NCBI GenBank assembly: GCA_002345825.1
Contig: DDWD01000153.1
Coordinates: 1 to 50,986, forward strand
Direction of reading: 5' to 3'
Length of the DNA: 50,986 nucleotides
DNA from: Bacteroidales bacterium UBA2295
GTDB taxonomy: Bacteria; Bacteroidota; Bacteroidia; Bacteroidales; Tenuifilaceae
The notes beneath the pieces are model-generated. The model was not told the origin of the DNA. It saw only the letters and a program-made list of their open reading frames with translations, and made no database searches. A program made the position numbers and the translations under genes. This document shows positions 15,569 to 24,988 of the stretch, one piece after another (within the stretch, counting starts at the first letter, position 1; each line of letters begins with the position of its first letter).

Positions 15569-16126
15569 TTAACCAATTTTTAAAGCAATCTCACCGAGAT
15601 CCTTTCGCTTACGAGGCGCCAAGACTCTTTTCTTATTGTTATCGCTAAGGTTGTTATAATCTCCTTTGTACCCCACAGCAATGGCAGCAACGGGTTTGTA
15701 GCCATCAGTAAGTCCCGCTATCTCTTTTACTTTGTCTCTGTCGAAACCACCCATCGGGTGCGATGCCAGACCAAGACTTTCTGCCTGTATCATAAGATTT
15801 GCTGTGGCCATTCCCGTGTCATGCATGGCGTAACCATTGGAATTACCGTTCAGAGTAAGCTCCGTTTTGGCCACGCTAAAAATTAACAGTGATGCATTTT
15901 TGGCCCACTCTTGGTTGCCTTCGGCTAGTACTCCAAGTGCCTTTTCAAATAGCTGTTGATTATCTCTCGAAGCGTAGTAGAACCTCCAGGGTTGCTCGTT
16001 GTATGAGGAGGCAGCCCATCGGGCCGCTTCAAACAATGTGTCGATATCTGCTTGTGGTAGAATCTTTGGTTCAAAGGCTAATTCACTTTTCCTGTTTGAA
16101 ATATGACTTAATACTTTGCTCTCCAT
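15569..16126 (-). CDS. Nitroreductase family protein
   Basis: A 185-residue flavoprotein of the nitroreductase family, close to the usual length. The FMN-binding segment is ARWAASSYNEQPWRFYYA (about residues 35-52), and the later motifs are MHDTGMATANLMIQAESLGLASHPMGGFD and PVAAIAVGY. Such enzymes use NAD(P)H to reduce nitroaromatics, quinones or similar acceptors; the physiological substrate is not readable. It is convergent with the TPR kinase, 14 bases apart, and has its own -7 element at 16158-16165. Confidence 0.92.
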   Translation of the reverse strand: MESKVLSHISNRKSELAFEPKILPQADIDTLFEAARWAASSYNEQPWRFYYASRDNQQLFEKALGVLAEGNQEWAKNASLLIFSVAKTELTLNGNSNGYAMHDTGMATANLMIQAESLGLASHPMGGFDRDKVKEIAGLTDGYKPVAAIAVGYKGDYNNLSDNNKKRVLAPRKRKDLGEIALKIG

Positions 16127-16157
16127 GCTGTTTGGTTTTTGATTAATAAATATACAA

Positions 16158-16165
16158 CAAAAATA
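16158..16165 (-). promoter_or_regulatory. Candidate -7 element for the nitroreductase
   Basis: On the minus strand this reads TATTTTTG, matching TAnnTTTG, about 32 bases before the ATG at 16126. No clear -33 TTTG is seen. Confidence 0.45.
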
Positions 16166-16264
16166 GCCCTTAATTAGTTCAGCATGTTTCTTAACATACA
16201 GGTTACTAGGTGTTAAAAATTTGAAAATTGGGAAACTTGCCTTATGATTGTATAAAAATTAGAC

Positions 16265-16272
16265 TATCTTTG
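16265..16272 (+). promoter_or_regulatory. Candidate -7 element for ornithine aminotransferase
   Basis: TATCTTTG matches TAnnTTTG and lies about 50 bases before the ATG at 16323. The nearest upstream TTG is off the preferred spacing. Confidence 0.5.
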
Positions 16273-16322
16273 TACAAAGATGTAAGTGGCTATATATTAA
16301 ATCATTAAAAACAAAAACTATT

Positions 16323-17537
16323 ATGATGACATCAAAAGACTACATGGCCCGTGAAGATAAGTACGGTGCGCACAACTATCATCCACTACCAGTTGTACTT
16401 GAGAAAGGTGAAGGCGTTTACGTTTGGGACGTTGAAGGGAAAAAATATTACGATTTCCTATCGGCTTATTCAGCCGTAAATCAGGGTCATTGCCATCCCA
16501 AGATTGTAAATGCTATGGTTGATCAGGCCAAAACGCTTACGCTAACTTCAAGGGCTTTCTATAATAACGTGTTGGGCGAGTACGAAGAGTACGTTACAAA
16601 GTACTTTGGATACGAAAAGGTTTTGCCTATGAACACAGGTGCTGAGGCCGATGAAACCGCCATTAAGCTTTGTCGTAAGTGGGGATATCAGAAAAAAGGT
16701 GTTAAGGATGGTGAAGCCAAGATTATTGTTTGTGAGAACAATTTCCACGGTCGTACCACTACCATCATTTCAATGAGTACCGATCCAGATGCTAAGGCCG
16801 AATACGGACCATATACCCCAGGTTTTGTGGTTATCCCTTATAACGACATTCCTGCTTTGGAGAAGGCGTTGGAGGATAAGAATGTGGTTGGTTTCCTTGT
16901 TGAACCAATTCAGGGTGAGGCTGGCGTATTTGTGCCAGACCAAGGATACCTAACCAAAGCATCGGAACTTTGTAAAAAGAATAACGTGCTCTTTATTGCC
17001 GACGAGGTTCAAACTGGTATTGCTCGTACAGGTAAAATGCTTGCTTGCGACCATGAGAATGTTCGTCCCGATATCCTAATCCTAGGTAAAGCTATTTCTG
17101 GAGGTGTATTCCCTGTATCTGCAGTTCTGGCCGACGACGACATTATGCTTTGCATTCAACCCGGACAGCATGGCTCAACTTTTGGCGGAAACCCAATTGC
17201 TTGCAAGGTTGCAATTGCTGCTCTTGAGGTTATTAAGGAGGAGAAGTTGGAAGAGAATGCTGAGCGTCTTGGAAAAATCTTTAGAGATGAGTTCAGTAGC
17301 ATAAAGAGCGATATGATTGAGTTGGTTCGTGGTAAGGGCTTGCTTAATGCTGTTGTTATTCGCAATCAGCCTGGCAAAACTGCTTGGGATGTTTGTGTTG
17401 CAATGGCCGAGGCTGGTGTGCTTGCAAAACCCACCCATGGTAACATTATCCGTTTTGCACCACCTCTTGTAATAACTGAGGAGCAGCTGCGCGACGCTAT
17501 GGATAAGATTAAAGCAGTTTTCAAAAAGTTTGAGTAA
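16323..17537 (+). CDS. rocD: Ornithine--oxo-acid aminotransferase
   Basis: A 404-residue class III PLP aminotransferase. The N-terminal substrate region has AHNYHPLPVVLEKGEGVYVWDVEG, typical of ornithine aminotransferases. PLP contacts include MNTGAEADETAIK (about 103-115), NNFHGRT (139-145) and Asp227 in FIADEVQTG; the Schiff-base lysine is Lys256 in ILILGKAISGG. It interconverts ornithine and 2-oxoglutarate with glutamate semialdehyde and glutamate, linking arginine breakdown to proline and glutamate. Monocistronic, with its own promoter element and a strong terminator. ATG ATG at the start leaves a one-residue ambiguity. Confidence 0.94.
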   Translation: MMTSKDYMAREDKYGAHNYHPLPVVLEKGEGVYVWDVEGKKYYDFLSAYSAVNQGHCHPKIVNAMVDQAKTLTLTSRAFYNNVLGEYEEYVTKYFGYEKVLPMNTGAEADETAIKLCRKWGYQKKGVKDGEAKIIVCENNFHGRTTTIISMSTDPDAKAEYGPYTPGFVVIPYNDIPALEKALEDKNVVGFLVEPIQGEAGVFVPDQGYLTKASELCKKNNVLFIADEVQTGIARTGKMLACDHENVRPDILILGKAISGGVFPVSAVLADDDIMLCIQPGQHGSTFGGNPIACKVAIAALEVIKEEKLEENAERLGKIFRDEFSSIKSDMIELVRGKGLLNAVVIRNQPGKTAWDVCVAMAEAGVLAKPTHGNIIRFAPPLVITEEQLRDAMDKIKAVFKKFE

Positions 17538-17557
17538 TTTTTAAATTCATTCATTAC

Positions 17558-17595
17558 AAAAAAAGCCGTTGCTATTTTTAGTAACGGCTTTTTTT
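17558..17595 (+). terminator. Rho-independent terminator after rocD
   Basis: AAAAAAAGCCGTT (17558-17570) pairs with AACGGCTTTTTTT (17583-17595) around a 12-base loop, 20 bases after the stop. Confidence 0.85.
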
Positions 17596-17647
17596 GTAAC
17601 TTGGCATTATAATTGGTTGAGGTATAAACAATTTAATTTAATGTGAT

Positions 17648-18466
17648 ATGTTTAAACTATCGGGTTTATTGCCAATAATTTGCTCCTTTACACTTTGTTT
17701 GTTCACATTAACTGCCAATGCACAGGAAATTATTCATATTAAAGGGGCAACGGGTGAGGCCGAGATTGTTGGGCGAATTAGCGAGGAAGAGGCTCGCAAA
17801 CAGGCTTTAAATAAGGCCAAGATTGAAGCTCTTCGAAAGGCTGGAGTAGGGGAGAAAATACAGACCTACGAGAACCTTTTTAGAAGCGAGTTAAATAACG
17901 ATTTTACCGAATTTTTTAGCACCGACATTCACTCTGAATTGCAGGGAGCAATTCAAAGTTACGAAGTTGTAACCCATCGCAGAAAAGTAGATGAGGTAAC
18001 TAACCTTTTTATGGTTGAGGTAACAATTGATGCGTCTGTTGTGCTATACTCAACCAAGCCAGATCCAACCTTTAGCGTAAAGGTTGAGGGGATCAAAGGT
18101 ATTTACGATGAGGGTGAATTCATCACATTTAATATTCTCTCAACACAGGATTGCTACCTGCATATTTTCAGTATCACAGATAATTATACCGGATTGATTT
18201 ATCCAAACAAGTGGGAAAAGTTTCAGCCAATAAGTGCCAATACCGAAATGAAATTCCCCTTTGGATATTTAGATTACGAGGCATTTAAAAGTGGGAAAGG
18301 CATTGATACCAACCGTATGGTATTTGTATTTACTAAAAGCCCCATACAATTTATGAGCCATACAGGCGAGGAGCAACTCACATCATCCGAAACCATTTTT
18401 TCATGGATATACAGCATAATGCCCAACGAGAGAGTGGTCGATTATCATGCCTTTACCGTTAGGTAG
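17648..18466 (+). CDS. Exported DUF4384 domain protein
   Basis: A 272-residue protein with a cleavable signal peptide ending near residue 25 (TLTANA|QE). Residues 26-130 form a charged alpha/beta region with RISEEEARKQALNKAKIEALRKAGVG, resembling repeat-family domains that precede DUF4384. The C-terminal domain (about 140-265) matches DUF4384, a lipocalin/dispersin-like fold marked by GEFITFNILSTQDCYLHIFSI and YTGLIYPNKWEK. Probably periplasmic; its role is unknown. Flanked by terminators on both sides, so likely a single-gene unit. Confidence 0.78.
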   Translation: MFKLSGLLPIICSFTLCLFTLTANAQEIIHIKGATGEAEIVGRISEEEARKQALNKAKIEALRKAGVGEKIQTYENLFRSELNNDFTEFFSTDIHSELQGAIQSYEVVTHRRKVDEVTNLFMVEVTIDASVVLYSTKPDPTFSVKVEGIKGIYDEGEFITFNILSTQDCYLHIFSITDNYTGLIYPNKWEKFQPISANTEMKFPFGYLDYEAFKSGKGIDTNRMVFVFTKSPIQFMSHTGEEQLTSSETIFSWIYSIMPNERVVDYHAFTVR

Positions 18467-18485
18467 CTCCATTGTAAATTAAAAA

Positions 18486-18509
18486 AACCGCCCCATTTTG
18501 AGGGCGGTT
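18486..18509. terminator. Bidirectional terminator between DUF4384 gene and ppdK
   Basis: AACCGCCC (18486-18493) pairs with GGGCGGTT (18502-18509), flanked by an A-run on the left and a T-run on the right. It can end both convergent transcripts. Confidence 0.85.
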
Positions 18510-18528
18510 TTTTTATGAAAGTAAGTTG

Positions 18529-21255
18529 CTATTGCTCTTTGATAGCAGCTTGAGCAGCAGCTAAACGTGCAATTGGGACACGGAAAGGTGAACAGCTTAC
18601 GTAGTTCATCCCAACTGTATGGCAGAACTCTACAGAGCTAGGCTCACCACCATGCTCACCGCAAATACCTACCTTAAGGTCTTTGCGAACGCTGCGACCC
18701 TTCTTAATACCCATATCTACAAGCTGGCCAACACCAGTTTGGTCAAGTACTTGGAAAGGGTCAGCCTTTAGGATTCCCCTGTCGATGTACTCGGGTAAAA
18801 ATTTGCCTGCATCGTCGCGGCTAAAGCCCATGGTCATCTGGGTAAGGTCGTTGGTACCAAAGCTGAAGAACTCAGCAGCGTTAGCTACCTCATCGGCAGT
18901 AAGAGCTGCGCGAGGAACTTCAATCATAGTACCTACCATATAGTCAATCTTATCGTTACGCTCGGCAAAAACTTTTTCTGCCACTTCGCGAACAATTTTT
19001 TCCTGATTTTTATACTCGTTTACGTTTCCAATAAGAGGAATCATAATCTCAGGGAAAGTTTCAATACCCTTTTTCTTGAGGTTAAGTGCGGCCTCAAGAA
19101 TAGCGCGAGCCTGCATCTCGGTAATTTCGGGGTAGGTAATACCTAAACGGCAACCACGATGACCAAGCATTGGGTTAAACTCGTGTAGCGACTCAACCTT
19201 GGCCTTAACATCCTCTGGTGAAATACCTAGCTCTTTTGCCATTTCCTTTTGGTTAGCCTCTTCATGTGGAACAAATTCGTGAAGTGGTGGATCGAGTAGG
19301 CGAACTGTTACAGGTAAGCCTTGCATTGCCTCGAAAATTCCCTCGAAGTCTTCGCGCTGAATAGGAAGAAGTTTCTCCAGAGCTTTTCTCCTTCCGGTTT
19401 CGTCATTGGCCAGAATCATCTCACGCATAGCCCTAATTCTATCGCCTTCGAAGAACATATGCTCGGTACGGCAAAGACCAATACCTTGTGCTCCAAAATT
19501 GCGAGCTACTTTGCTATCGCGAGGAGTATCAGCATTGGTACGCACTTTCATCCTCGAGAATTTATCGGCAAGTTCCATTAGTTTAGCAAAATCGCCGCTA
19601 AGCGCTGCTGCCATTGTTTTAACCTTACCATCAATTACTTGACCTGTAGATCCGTTTAGCGAGATCCAATCGCCTTCATTGTAAACAGTCCCATCAATAG
19701 TCATTGTACGAGCCCTGTAATCAATTTTAATGTTACCGGCACCCGAAACACAGCATTTACCCATTCCACGGGCAACAACGGCAGCATGCGAGGTCATACC
19801 GCCACGGGCGGTTAGGATACCCTGGGCTACGTTCATACCCTTAAGGTCTTCGGGAGAAGTTTCAACACGCACTAGGATGGTTTGCTTCCCTTCAGCAGCC
19901 CACTGCTCTGCATCCTCAGCAAAGAATACGATTTGGCCTGTAGCTGCTCCTGGTGATGCGGGTAGGCCTTTTGCTAAAATTTTGGCGCTAGCCAGAGCAT
20001 CGGTATCGAATACGGGGTGTAGGAGTTCGTCTAATTTTTCTGGTTCAACTCGCAGGATGGCTGTTTTCTCGTCAATCATCCCTTCGGTAAACATCTCCAT
20101 AGCTATTCTTACCATAGCAGCACCAGTACGCTTACCGTTACGGGTTTGAAGCATCCATAGTTTACCATCCTGAATGGTGAACTCGATGTCTTGCATATCT
20201 TTGTAATGCTTCTCCAGGTTATTCTGAATAGTGAAAAGCTCCTTGTAAACAGTAGGCATGGTTTCCTCAAGTGATGGGAATTTGGCTTTCCTTTCCTCTT
20301 CGCTTATGCCCTGTAGTTTTGCCCAGCGGTGCGAGCCCTCAAGGGTGATTTCTTGTGGGGTACGGATACCTGCAACCACATCTTCGCCTTGCGCGTTGAT
20401 AAGATACTCACCGTTGAAGATATTTTCGCCCGTTCCGGCGTCGCGTGTAAAGGCAACCCCTGTGGCTGAGTTGTCGCCCATGTTACCAAATACCATGGCC
20501 TGAACATTAACGGCAGTTCCCCACTCAGCGGGTATCTTGTTAAGCTTGCGGTAAAGGATTGCCCTATCGTTCATCCAGCTATTGAAAACAGCCGTTACAG
20601 ATCCCCAAAGCTGTTCCCAAGCGTTGGTTGGGAATTCTTTTCCTGTTTTATCTTTAACCGCTTTTTTAAAGCGGGCAACCATTTCTTTAAGGTCTTCAAC
20701 AGAGAATTCGGTATCAAGAGCAACCTTTTTCTCTTCTTTCATTTGGTCGATAATCTCCTCAAAAGGATCATGGTCTTCTTTCGACTCGGGCTTCATGTCC
20801 AGTACAACATCGCCATACATCTGCACAAAACGGCGGTAGCTATCCCAAGCAAAACGTGGGTTTCCGGTTTTCTTAGCAAGACCCTCAACAACCTCATCGT
20901 TTAACCCTAGGTTTAGGATAGTATCCATCATACCGGGCATAGATGCGCGTGCACCAGAGCGAACCGACATCAGGAGAGGGTTCTCCTTACTGCCAAACTG
21001 AGTGCCCATTATGCCCTCAATCTTTTTCATTGCCGCTTCAACTTCTGGTTTGATAAGTTCAACAACTTTATCTTGACCCAGCTTGTAGTACTCGGTACAA
21101 ACTTCGGTGGTAATAGTAAACCCTGGAGGTACAGGTATACCAATAAGGTTCATCTCTGCAAGGTTGGCACCTTTGCCACCTAGCAATTCCTTCATCTTTC
21201 CGTTACCATCGGCTTCCTTGTTCCCGAAGGTGTAAACACGTTTTACGTTTGACAT
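18529..21255 (-). CDS. ppdK: Pyruvate, phosphate dikinase
   Basis: A 908-residue enzyme, full length for the family. It has an N-terminal ATP-grasp domain (VYTFGNKEADG, LLGGKGANLAEM, SVRSGARASMPGMMDTILNLG), the central phosphohistidine domain with GGMTSHAAVVARGMGK (catalytic His near 455), and the C-terminal PEP/pyruvate TIM barrel with GLCRTEHMFF, EIMIPLIGN, VGTMIEVPRAAL and SFGTNDLTQMT. It interconverts pyruvate + ATP + Pi and PEP + AMP + PPi, giving a reversible glycolytic/gluconeogenic step. A -7 element lies at 21325-21332. Phosphofructokinase is also in this window but not adjacent. Confidence 0.97.
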   Translation of the reverse strand: MSNVKRVYTFGNKEADGNGKMKELLGGKGANLAEMNLIGIPVPPGFTITTEVCTEYYKLGQDKVVELIKPEVEAAMKKIEGIMGTQFGSKENPLLMSVRSGARASMPGMMDTILNLGLNDEVVEGLAKKTGNPRFAWDSYRRFVQMYGDVVLDMKPESKEDHDPFEEIIDQMKEEKKVALDTEFSVEDLKEMVARFKKAVKDKTGKEFPTNAWEQLWGSVTAVFNSWMNDRAILYRKLNKIPAEWGTAVNVQAMVFGNMGDNSATGVAFTRDAGTGENIFNGEYLINAQGEDVVAGIRTPQEITLEGSHRWAKLQGISEEERKAKFPSLEETMPTVYKELFTIQNNLEKHYKDMQDIEFTIQDGKLWMLQTRNGKRTGAAMVRIAMEMFTEGMIDEKTAILRVEPEKLDELLHPVFDTDALASAKILAKGLPASPGAATGQIVFFAEDAEQWAAEGKQTILVRVETSPEDLKGMNVAQGILTARGGMTSHAAVVARGMGKCCVSGAGNIKIDYRARTMTIDGTVYNEGDWISLNGSTGQVIDGKVKTMAAALSGDFAKLMELADKFSRMKVRTNADTPRDSKVARNFGAQGIGLCRTEHMFFEGDRIRAMREMILANDETGRRKALEKLLPIQREDFEGIFEAMQGLPVTVRLLDPPLHEFVPHEEANQKEMAKELGISPEDVKAKVESLHEFNPMLGHRGCRLGITYPEITEMQARAILEAALNLKKKGIETFPEIMIPLIGNVNEYKNQEKIVREVAEKVFAERNDKIDYMVGTMIEVPRAALTADEVANAAEFFSFGTNDLTQMTMGFSRDDAGKFLPEYIDRGILKADPFQVLDQTGVGQLVDMGIKKGRSVRKDLKVGICGEHGGEPSSVEFCHTVGMNYVSCSPFRVPIARLAAAQAAIKEQ

Positions 21256-21324
21256 CGTAATTGAATTTAATTGTTGATTTATTGAAAATTACGTTACTTG
21301 TTTGAACAATCCTATCTGAGCTTA

Positions 21325-21332
21325 CAAAATTA
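21325..21332 (-). promoter_or_regulatory. Candidate -7 element for ppdK
   Basis: The minus strand reads TAATTTTG (TAnnTTTG), about 70 bases before the ATG at 21255. The rest of 21256-21575 is AT-rich with no gene seen. Confidence 0.45.
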
Positions 21333-21575
21333 TTAAAAATATTGGAATAGTAATTTGGCGAATATTAGCAATGGGATATTTTTTGCGCAAACGATTCAGC
21401 ACATTACCCACTAAGCCCAAGTACATCCTTGGTTTGATAATATATATGACTTAATGATTTTGGCAATATTTTGGTGTAAAAAACTTTTTATCTTACTGTT
21501 TGGTTATAAACCCATTTTTGAATGGATTGTTTGTGAACTTTTACAAAACCGTTGGAGTTATGACATCAAGTTAGG

Positions 21576-21630
21576 TTAAACCCAGCTAAGCCATTAGTTC
21601 GCAGAACTCCTAATGACTAATCTGGGTTAA
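21576..21630. repeat. Hairpin repeat copy B
   Basis: TTAAACCCAG (21576-21585) pairs with CTGGGTTAA (21622-21630). Inside it CATTAG (from 21592) pairs with CTAATG (from 21610) and AGTTC with GAACT at the tip. It overlaps the last codons of the minus-strand gene at 21610-22119 and may end its transcript. Shares end sequences with copies at 7144, 30204 and 43131. Confidence 0.6.
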
Positions 21631-22119
21631 AAGAGCGAGGTATATGGGTAGGAAAATTGCTATTAGAAGGACTGTTGATTTTTGCTTGAAGTGATTGCGT
21701 GCATACATGCCCGCAATGATTAGCTTGTCGTTCTGGTTTGCAAACTGAATGGTTCCCATAGTTGTTGAATCCTTATAAAGTATCGAATGGTTGTTCTTAT
21801 CCTTTAATGTCCATCTGCTATTCCATATATTATCCACCTTTAGTTCAGCTGTCGTGTCCTGTAGTTCAATGCTTGCCCTTTTACTCCAATCGCTGTACGT
21901 AATTTTGCCTACAACCTTATTGATATCATTATCAATTAAAATGGTCGATTGGCTAAGGAAGCCTCTTGTTATAAATGAGAAATGTTTTCCATTGATTGTT
22001 GAAATGGCATCACTTGACCAAGTTTTACTTTGAAGTTTGCCAATTAGCATTCCATTCGAGAATAGCTCATGGGTTGAACTAAACATTCCCTTTTTCCAAA
22101 TAATTGCTTTCATAACCAT
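21610..22119 (-). CDS. Hypothetical protein with C-terminal membrane helix
   Basis: A 169-residue protein (or 167 from the second ATG at 22113). Residues 1-140 look like a beta-rich soluble domain with repeated strands (SNGMLIGKLQSK, GKHFSFITRGFLSQSTILID, KVVGKITYSDW), and residues about 147-166 form one hydrophobic helix (TVLLIAIFLPIYLALL). I do not recognise a named family, though the layout resembles small tail-anchored proteins with a tubby-like or antiparallel-barrel fold. Its end is built from repeat copy B, suggesting the repeat or the gene moved at some time. Confidence 0.6.
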   Translation of the reverse strand: MVMKAIIWKKGMFSSTHELFSNGMLIGKLQSKTWSSDAISTINGKHFSFITRGFLSQSTILIDNDINKVVGKITYSDWSKRASIELQDTTAELKVDNIWNSRWTLKDKNNHSILYKDSTTMGTIQFANQNDKLIIAGMYARNHFKQKSTVLLIAIFLPIYLALLTQISH

Positions 22120-22366
22120 CTGATTTAATTAGTGTTGAGGCCAAAATATCTTATTGGTTCTTATTGGTAACTCGTTGTGTTTAAAGTTAAAATCCACTTT
22201 ATGATCGTTTCGTGTTCGATAATGAACACTTGTGCCTAATAGCGAACATTTTATTTGACATAAGAGTGTGTTAAGGTAAAGGTAATGAGATGTATAAATA
22301 TTTTGGCATAGGTTATGAAAATATAAGTTTATGTTTTTATACAAGTAAAACTTAAAATTTTGCGCC
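22120..22366. other. Intergenic region with a small palindrome
   Basis: AT-rich, no gene seen. GTGTTC (22212-22217) and GAACAC (22224-22229) form a perfect 6-bp palindrome with a 6-base centre, a possible operator or small hairpin. Confidence 0.4.
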
Positions 22367-22480
22367 ATGTTTATAGTAGGTTTCTTTGCCGGGTTGTTGT
22401 TCTTGCTGTTATTCGATTTTGTTGTAGGAGCATATATTAAGTATAGGACTAATAGAGATTATATCGATAGGCTTGATTAG
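22367..22480 (+). CDS. Possible 37-residue membrane protein
   Basis: ATG at 22367 to TAG at 22478-22480 encodes one hydrophobic helix (residues 2-22: FIVGFFAGLLFLLLFDFVVG) followed by a polar, charged tail (YIKYRTNRDYIDRLD). The topology of a single N-terminal helix and a basic-acidic tail is common in genuine small membrane proteins. There is no homology I can name. It lies alone between the hypothetical at 22119 and the TonB receptor. Confidence 0.4.
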   Translation: MFIVGFFAGLLFLLLFDFVVGAYIKYRTNRDYIDRLD

Positions 22481-22621
22481 CAAATTGATGTGCTCTCAGT
22501 TATTGTCGAATTAAAAAGCATTTATGGTATCAAAAATAGTGCTGTTTAAATTAATTGACAAATTGTTTGAACATTTAGTCTCATTTTGCGTCATAGTGAT
22601 GTAGTTTTTTTTACCAACCAT

Positions 22622-24973
22622 ATGAATAAGAAGCATATTAATTTTGTACTAAGCATTATTCTTGTATTTATATCTTTTTCAGTTTTTGCCGAGAATGATG
22701 CTCCCAAACGATTTAGCATAAGCGGCTATGTCCGTGATGCATCCAATGGCGAAGAGCTTATTGGTGCTACCATTTTGATTAAAGAATTAACACAGGGATC
22801 AACAACTAACTCTTACGGGTATTATTCCATATCATTACCTCCCGGCACATACACCCTTGTTTTTTCGTATTTAGGGTACAGCAAGAATGAACAAGAAGTA
22901 AACCTAAATCAAAATGTAAGCCTAACCGTTGAGCTGAGAGAGGACCAGACCCAGCTGCAAGAAGTAATTATATCGCGTGAAAAACCTAATGCCAATATCA
23001 CAAGAGGCGAGATGAGTGTGGCTAAACTCGATATAAAAACCATACAACGGATGCCTGCATTGTTGGGCGAGGTAGATGTGATCAAGTCGATTCAGCTGTT
23101 GCCTGGAGTGCAAAGCACAACCGAGGGAACCTCAGGCTTTAGCGTAAGAGGAGGGGCCATGGATCAGAACCTTATACTGCTCGACGAAGCTACGGTTTAT
23201 AATGCTTCGCATTTGATGGGTTTCTTTTCGGTTTTCAATAACGATGCGATAAGGGATGTGAAGCTGTATAAGGGTGATATTCCAGCATCCAGTGGAGGTC
23301 GATTGTCGTCACTTCTCGATGTTCGGATGAAGGAGGGGAATTCCAAGGAGTTTGCTGCAGTTGGTGGAATTGGAACAATCTCGAGTCGATTAACTGTGGA
23401 GGGGCCAATCCTGAGCGAAGAAACATCGTTTATTGCCTCGGGGAGGAGAACCTACGCCGATATATTTTTACCCTTTGCCGCCAACGAGAGCGTAAGGGAC
23501 AATCAGCTTTTCTTCTATGACCTGAAGCTGAAAGTCAACCATAGGCTTAACGACAATAACCGATTTTTCCTCTCGGGATACTTTGGACGCGACATATTCC
23601 GAAACGACTTTGCCGGTTTTGGCTTTGGAAACCAAACCATGACAGCCCGATGGAATCATCTGTTTGGGCCAAAGCTATTTCTCAATACTTCGCTAATATA
23701 TACAAGTTACGATTATTACTTGGGCGGAGGATCGGGCGAGGCCAGTGGCTTTACGTGGTTTTCGAATATGCAGGACTACAGCGCAAAGTTCGATTTTAGC
23801 TACTTTTTGGGAAGCAGCAATACCATAAGGTTTGGAGCCCAAAGTACGTATCACAGTTTAAGCCCCGGAACGGCAAGAGGCGAGGGTGATGAGTCGATTT
23901 TTGGAGAGCTAAAAATCCCCAATAATTTCTCCCTTGAGCACGGTGTTTATGCTCAGAATGAGCAAACCTTTGGCTCTCTAGTTACCGTTAAGTATGGCCT
24001 TCGTTTGTCGGCTTTTCAAAATATAGGCCCAGCTAAGGTTTATGATTACAACGAGTTTTTTGAGGCTGGCAATTTTACCGAATACGGTGATAATGCTTTT
24101 TACAATACATACTGGAACCTTGAACCCCGACTGGGATTTACTTTTGCTTTCAACGAAAGGCAATCGGTAAAAGGGAGTTACTCCAGAACGGTACAGTATA
24201 TTCAGCAGGCATCTAATTCGGCGGCAGGAACCCCGCTCGATATTTGGTTCTCCGCGTCGCCAAATGTAAAACCCCAGATTTCCGATCAGTGGGCAATGGG
24301 GTACTTTCAGAACTTTTTCAGCAACGCCTTGGAAACATCGGTTGAGGTGTATTACAAATCAATGAGCAATGTGATCGATTTCAAGGAGTTTGCCAACCTG
24401 TTTCTTAACGATATGCTTGAAGGAGAACTCCGGACAGGGACAGCAGAATCGTACGGTTTTGAGGCTTTGGCGCAGTTTAATTTAGGCAAAATTAATGGGT
24501 GGGTTAGCTACACCTATTCCAGGGCTTATAGAACCATTGATGATGTGAACGAAGGAAAACCCTACCCTGCACCCTACGATAAACCGCATGATGTTTCTGT
24601 TGTGGCTAGCTACGATATTAGTGACAAACTTACGGTGTCGGCCAATTGGATTTATGCAACGGGTGTTCCTGCTACTTTTCCTGCCGGACGATACGAGATA
24701 ATGGGTACTATTATCCCCCTTTACACAACCCGAAATTCATTCCGATACCCCGATTACCATAGGCTCGATGTAGCTTTGAGCTATCGGCCTAGAGCCAAAA
24801 CTAGCCGAAAGTGGCAGGGAGAGTGGAATCTTTCAATTTACAACGCATACAACAGGAAGAATGCCTGGGCAATAAACTTTGTGCAGGATAGGGCAAATCC
24901 CAATGAGACATATGCCGAGATGACCTACCTATTTTCCATACTTCCTGCCATAACCTATAACTTTAAGTTTTAA
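22622..24973 (+). CDS. TonB-dependent receptor with carboxypeptidase-regulatory-like domain
   Basis: 783 residues from the ATG at 22622, chosen because MNKKHINFVLSIILVFISFSVFA is a normal signal peptide; an in-frame upstream start at 22586 would disrupt it. Residues about 30-115 form a CarboxypepD_reg-like domain (ISGYVRDASNGEELIGATI...YGYYSISLPPGTYTLVFSYLGY), then a plug domain (about 120-240, with LPGVQSTTEGTSGFSVRGGAMDQNLILLDEATVYN) and a beta-barrel ending in an aromatic residue (ITYNFKF). This is an outer-membrane, TonB-energised importer. The DUF4249 lipoprotein 15 bases downstream is its usual partner. The substrate is not evident; there is no SusD. Confidence 0.93.
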   Translation: MNKKHINFVLSIILVFISFSVFAENDAPKRFSISGYVRDASNGEELIGATILIKELTQGSTTNSYGYYSISLPPGTYTLVFSYLGYSKNEQEVNLNQNVSLTVELREDQTQLQEVIISREKPNANITRGEMSVAKLDIKTIQRMPALLGEVDVIKSIQLLPGVQSTTEGTSGFSVRGGAMDQNLILLDEATVYNASHLMGFFSVFNNDAIRDVKLYKGDIPASSGGRLSSLLDVRMKEGNSKEFAAVGGIGTISSRLTVEGPILSEETSFIASGRRTYADIFLPFAANESVRDNQLFFYDLKLKVNHRLNDNNRFFLSGYFGRDIFRNDFAGFGFGNQTMTARWNHLFGPKLFLNTSLIYTSYDYYLGGGSGEASGFTWFSNMQDYSAKFDFSYFLGSSNTIRFGAQSTYHSLSPGTARGEGDESIFGELKIPNNFSLEHGVYAQNEQTFGSLVTVKYGLRLSAFQNIGPAKVYDYNEFFEAGNFTEYGDNAFYNTYWNLEPRLGFTFAFNERQSVKGSYSRTVQYIQQASNSAAGTPLDIWFSASPNVKPQISDQWAMGYFQNFFSNALETSVEVYYKSMSNVIDFKEFANLFLNDMLEGELRTGTAESYGFEALAQFNLGKINGWVSYTYSRAYRTIDDVNEGKPYPAPYDKPHDVSVVASYDISDKLTVSANWIYATGVPATFPAGRYEIMGTIIPLYTTRNSFRYPDYHRLDVALSYRPRAKTSRKWQGEWNLSIYNAYNRKNAWAINFVQDRANPNETYAEMTYLFSILPAITYNFKF

Positions 24974-24988
24974 GAATTGGAGTTGACT

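Noticed and set aside
19730..20149. Long plus-strand ORF (139 codons) inside ppdK
   Set aside because: Antisense frame of a highly conserved enzyme gene; Ser/Ala/Pro-rich composition is typical of shadow frames.
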